A DNA stretch of 64,000 nt from Eledone cirrhosa (Eukaryota; Mollusca; Cephalopoda; Octopoda; Eledonidae). Positions 61,921 to 64,000 of the stretch are shown one piece after another; the stretch's first letter is position 1; the number at the start of each line of letters is the position of its first letter. The DNA lies in assembly GCA_964016885.1 (NCBI GenBank), contig OZ024742.1:3962275-4026274 (forward strand), given 5' to 3'. The notes below the pieces were generated by a model that made no database searches, was not told the DNA's origin, and worked only from the letters and a program-made list of their open reading frames with translations. Made by a program: the position numbers and the translations under genes.

Positions 61921-63958
61921 TTAATTGTAAGTTGTGATGTTGATATTCCATTCATGTTTTCTATTTAATTTTGGTTGGAGTTCATTTATGTTTATTGCCT
62001 CTGTGATTTGTCTAAACATTGCGTCTTTTCTGTGTGTAGATTTTATTTTTATTTCTATGTTCTCTAATTTGCCCTTATGTTCTATTTTAGCATGTTGGTG
62101 GAGTACTGATGATTCTTTGCTATCTTGAAGCTCTCGCCAGTGTTCATTTAATCGTTCTCCCATACTCCGAACTGTCTCACCTATGTACATTATATTCTTA
62201 TCTTTACATTGTCCCTCAGTACATCTTATGCTATATACTATGTTTCTAGTTTTACAGTTAATATAGGGGCTTAGTTTACAGATTATGCATTTCTTATCTA
62301 TGCAGGTAGGTCTTTGAAAAGGGTATGTATTACTAATAAGTGTTTCTATGGAGGTACCTGGTCTTTCCACTATCTTAATATCTAGTTTAAGTTTATCTAG
62401 GGCCCTTCTAAATTTGTAAGCTAGTTCACCTCTAGGGGTTGTATTGATGAACATTACACTCTGGTATTTATTGCTATCATACCATGAGTTTATTCTATTA
62501 GCCTTATTCCTAGTTCTTTCTATTCTATTCCAAAATTTGCTCCTATAAAAGGGGCAGGTCTCATTTGTGTCATTATTTATAATTTTCTCCCATTTGGTTC
62601 TGGCTCCTCTATATAGGCTGATTTTATCTCTCTGATTGTAACCAGAGAACTGCATACGGTGGAAGAAGTATTGTATGTGTCTCTCTAGTTCTTTGGGGTT
62701 GCACATGCGAGACACGTTTCTCATCACCCGTACTAAATCCGCAATCAGTATGTTGATTTTGGTGTGATCTGAAACAGCTGAGTTTCGGTGGATCAGATAT
62801 TTGGAAGTCATGGGTTTGGCATAATGGGAATGGAGGATTTGTTTTATGTTATTAATGGTTTCTAACCAGAGCTGTGTCTAGTACAGGTAATCGATGGTTG
62901 GGGTGTTTGCTTGGGTAGTCTATAGTAACTCTAATACTCTGGTGGATGGAGTTAGCTATTTGCTGGATGCTTTCCATGGTGTTTTTCTCTAATTCCTGAC
63001 TGTTCTCTAGTGGGGGTGTTTTTACTGCGACATTATATCATTAATGTAGCGAGAGTACATTATCAGGGTTAAGCGGTTGCTGTCTTCTAATTGTTCTTTA
63101 AGTTTATTGTCCCACCATACTATGAATAGGTTAGCTATGTCACCTGCAATGCTAACACCAATGGCTGCTCCCTCCTCTTGGGCATATGTTTTTCCATTAA
63201 ATTTGAACATATGTTCCTTAAGGGTTAGTTTTTTACTGGCCCCCACCGCATGTGCAATCATTTTCTTTAGTTGATCAAGGTTTTCGGGGGTCCGTATGTC
63301 TCTGGTCCACCCGTTCCATCTTTCTGTGTTGGTTTTCTTGGCAATTGAGGTAATGGTAGAATGTCTGCCCCTTGCTGGCCTTGTGGGGCAGGGGTTTCTA
63401 AGATCATACGTATCTAGATAATCATTATTATATGTAAGTTTAAGTAGGAGTCCCAGCTCACTGGTATCAATCCCACGAAATTCAACATTGCTCTCACTGA
63501 TCATTTCCACGCATTTCTCCACAGTAAAATCCACGTCAATGGATTGGTATAGGGACACTACATCCATACTATCTATTTTACCGTCTGTTAGGTCCCTAGA
63601 TAAGTTATTTTCGCTGATTCTGCTGAGGAGGGCCCCCATGCTGTCTCATATATCCGGGGACATTTCAATGATGGGGCGTACGATCAGGGAGAGGAAGTAG
63701 GAAAATATGTAGTTGCTAGCAATGTTAGCTCCACAGACTAGCCGTGTTGGGGGTCCTGTGACTGGGTACTGTTCGTCTTATGGTCTTTTCGAAGCCCATA
63801 TAACGCTGGCACGTCATTGTTCCAGGCCTGGAAGTTGTTGGTAGTCCGTTTATTGGGCTGCATTATGTTTGTCCACATCATCATATCAACGTTGAGGGTT
63901 TCTCCCTATCCTCATGCTCTTGTGGTATTACTTCTCTTGTGTTAGTGATGTGGGATAG
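61921..63958 (-). pseudogene. Penelope-like element, divergent RT with long insert plus GIY-YIG
   Basis: Minus-strand element of at least 2 kb, cut at its 5' side by the TA tract at the window edge. In order: VPALYGLRKDHK and CGANIASNYIFSYFL (broken, 63830-63640), then a 205-codon frame from 63639 to 63022. That frame has motif A SMDVVSLYQSID, a long insert, motif B EEGAAIGVSIAGDIANLF and motif C as YIND. After a frameshift comes VTIDYPSKHPNHRLPVLDT (about 62945-62885). After another shift, a 296-codon frame ends at 61921 with CIDKKCIICK, IVYSIRCTEGQC and MYIGETVRSMGERLNEHW, the GIY-YIG domain. Function: retroelement polymerase and nuclease. The first catalytic Asp of motif C is Asn here, and frameshifts make it a dead copy. 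It is from a different lineage than the YVDD elements upstream. Confidence 0.88.
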
Positions 63959-63968
63959 GACAAAGTAT

Positions 63969-64000
<32 letters not shown>
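63959..64000. repeat. TA microsatellite at the window edge
   Basis: (TA)n from about 63972 to the end. It interrupts the minus-strand PLE and continues beyond the window. Confidence 0.9.

Overview
This window looks like intergenic, repeat-dominated DNA from an animal genome, most likely a cephalopod and probably an octopus. That is an inference from the repeat content: tRNA-derived SINEs of the type known from octopus, many Penelope-like element (PLE) remnants with GIY-YIG endonuclease tails, very long TA/CA microsatellites and Helitrons. I found no convincing host gene, exon, tRNA, rRNA or CRISPR array. All recognisable coding sequence belongs to transposable elements, and all of it is broken.

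Layout. Bases 1-15529 are one 17-bp minisatellite array, with a near-identical 4573-bp higher-order duplication inside it. The array stops inside the tRNA-like head of a SINE. From 16.2 to 19.4 kb lies a nearly full-length but frameshifted PLE, followed by a hammerhead-ribozyme-like relic. A minus-strand Helitron with clean termini fills 19440-21723. From 21.7 to 31.2 kb there is a patchwork of PLE fragments on both strands, hammerhead relics, TA/TG microsatellites and large palindromes (25415-25531, 27866-28463, 29036-29149). Bases 31294-45885 are a second long minisatellite with a 25-bp unit and a 4910-bp higher-order duplication, ending just before another tRNA-derived SINE. From 45.9 to 60 kb there are SINEs, LINE 3' fragments that keep a C2H2 zinc-finger stretch, a second Helitron, a 31-bp minisatellite and more palindromes. 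The last 4 kb holds two further PLEs, one of which (61.9-63.9 kb, minus) runs toward the window edge.

How the parts relate. Nothing forms an operon or pathway. The common themes are: (i) PLE decay, with seven coding fragments from several different lineages plus at least six hammerhead-like motifs; (ii) array growth by segmental duplication in register with the repeat unit; (iii) fold-back palindromes, several carrying a CGAAAC motif typical of the 3' half of a hammerhead core. The most noteworthy observations are the hammerhead relics, the paired giant minisatellites with similar higher-order structure, the Helitron termini, and a LINE copy whose 5' part is inverted as expected from twin priming. 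Every family assignment is by eye; none was tested by a database search.
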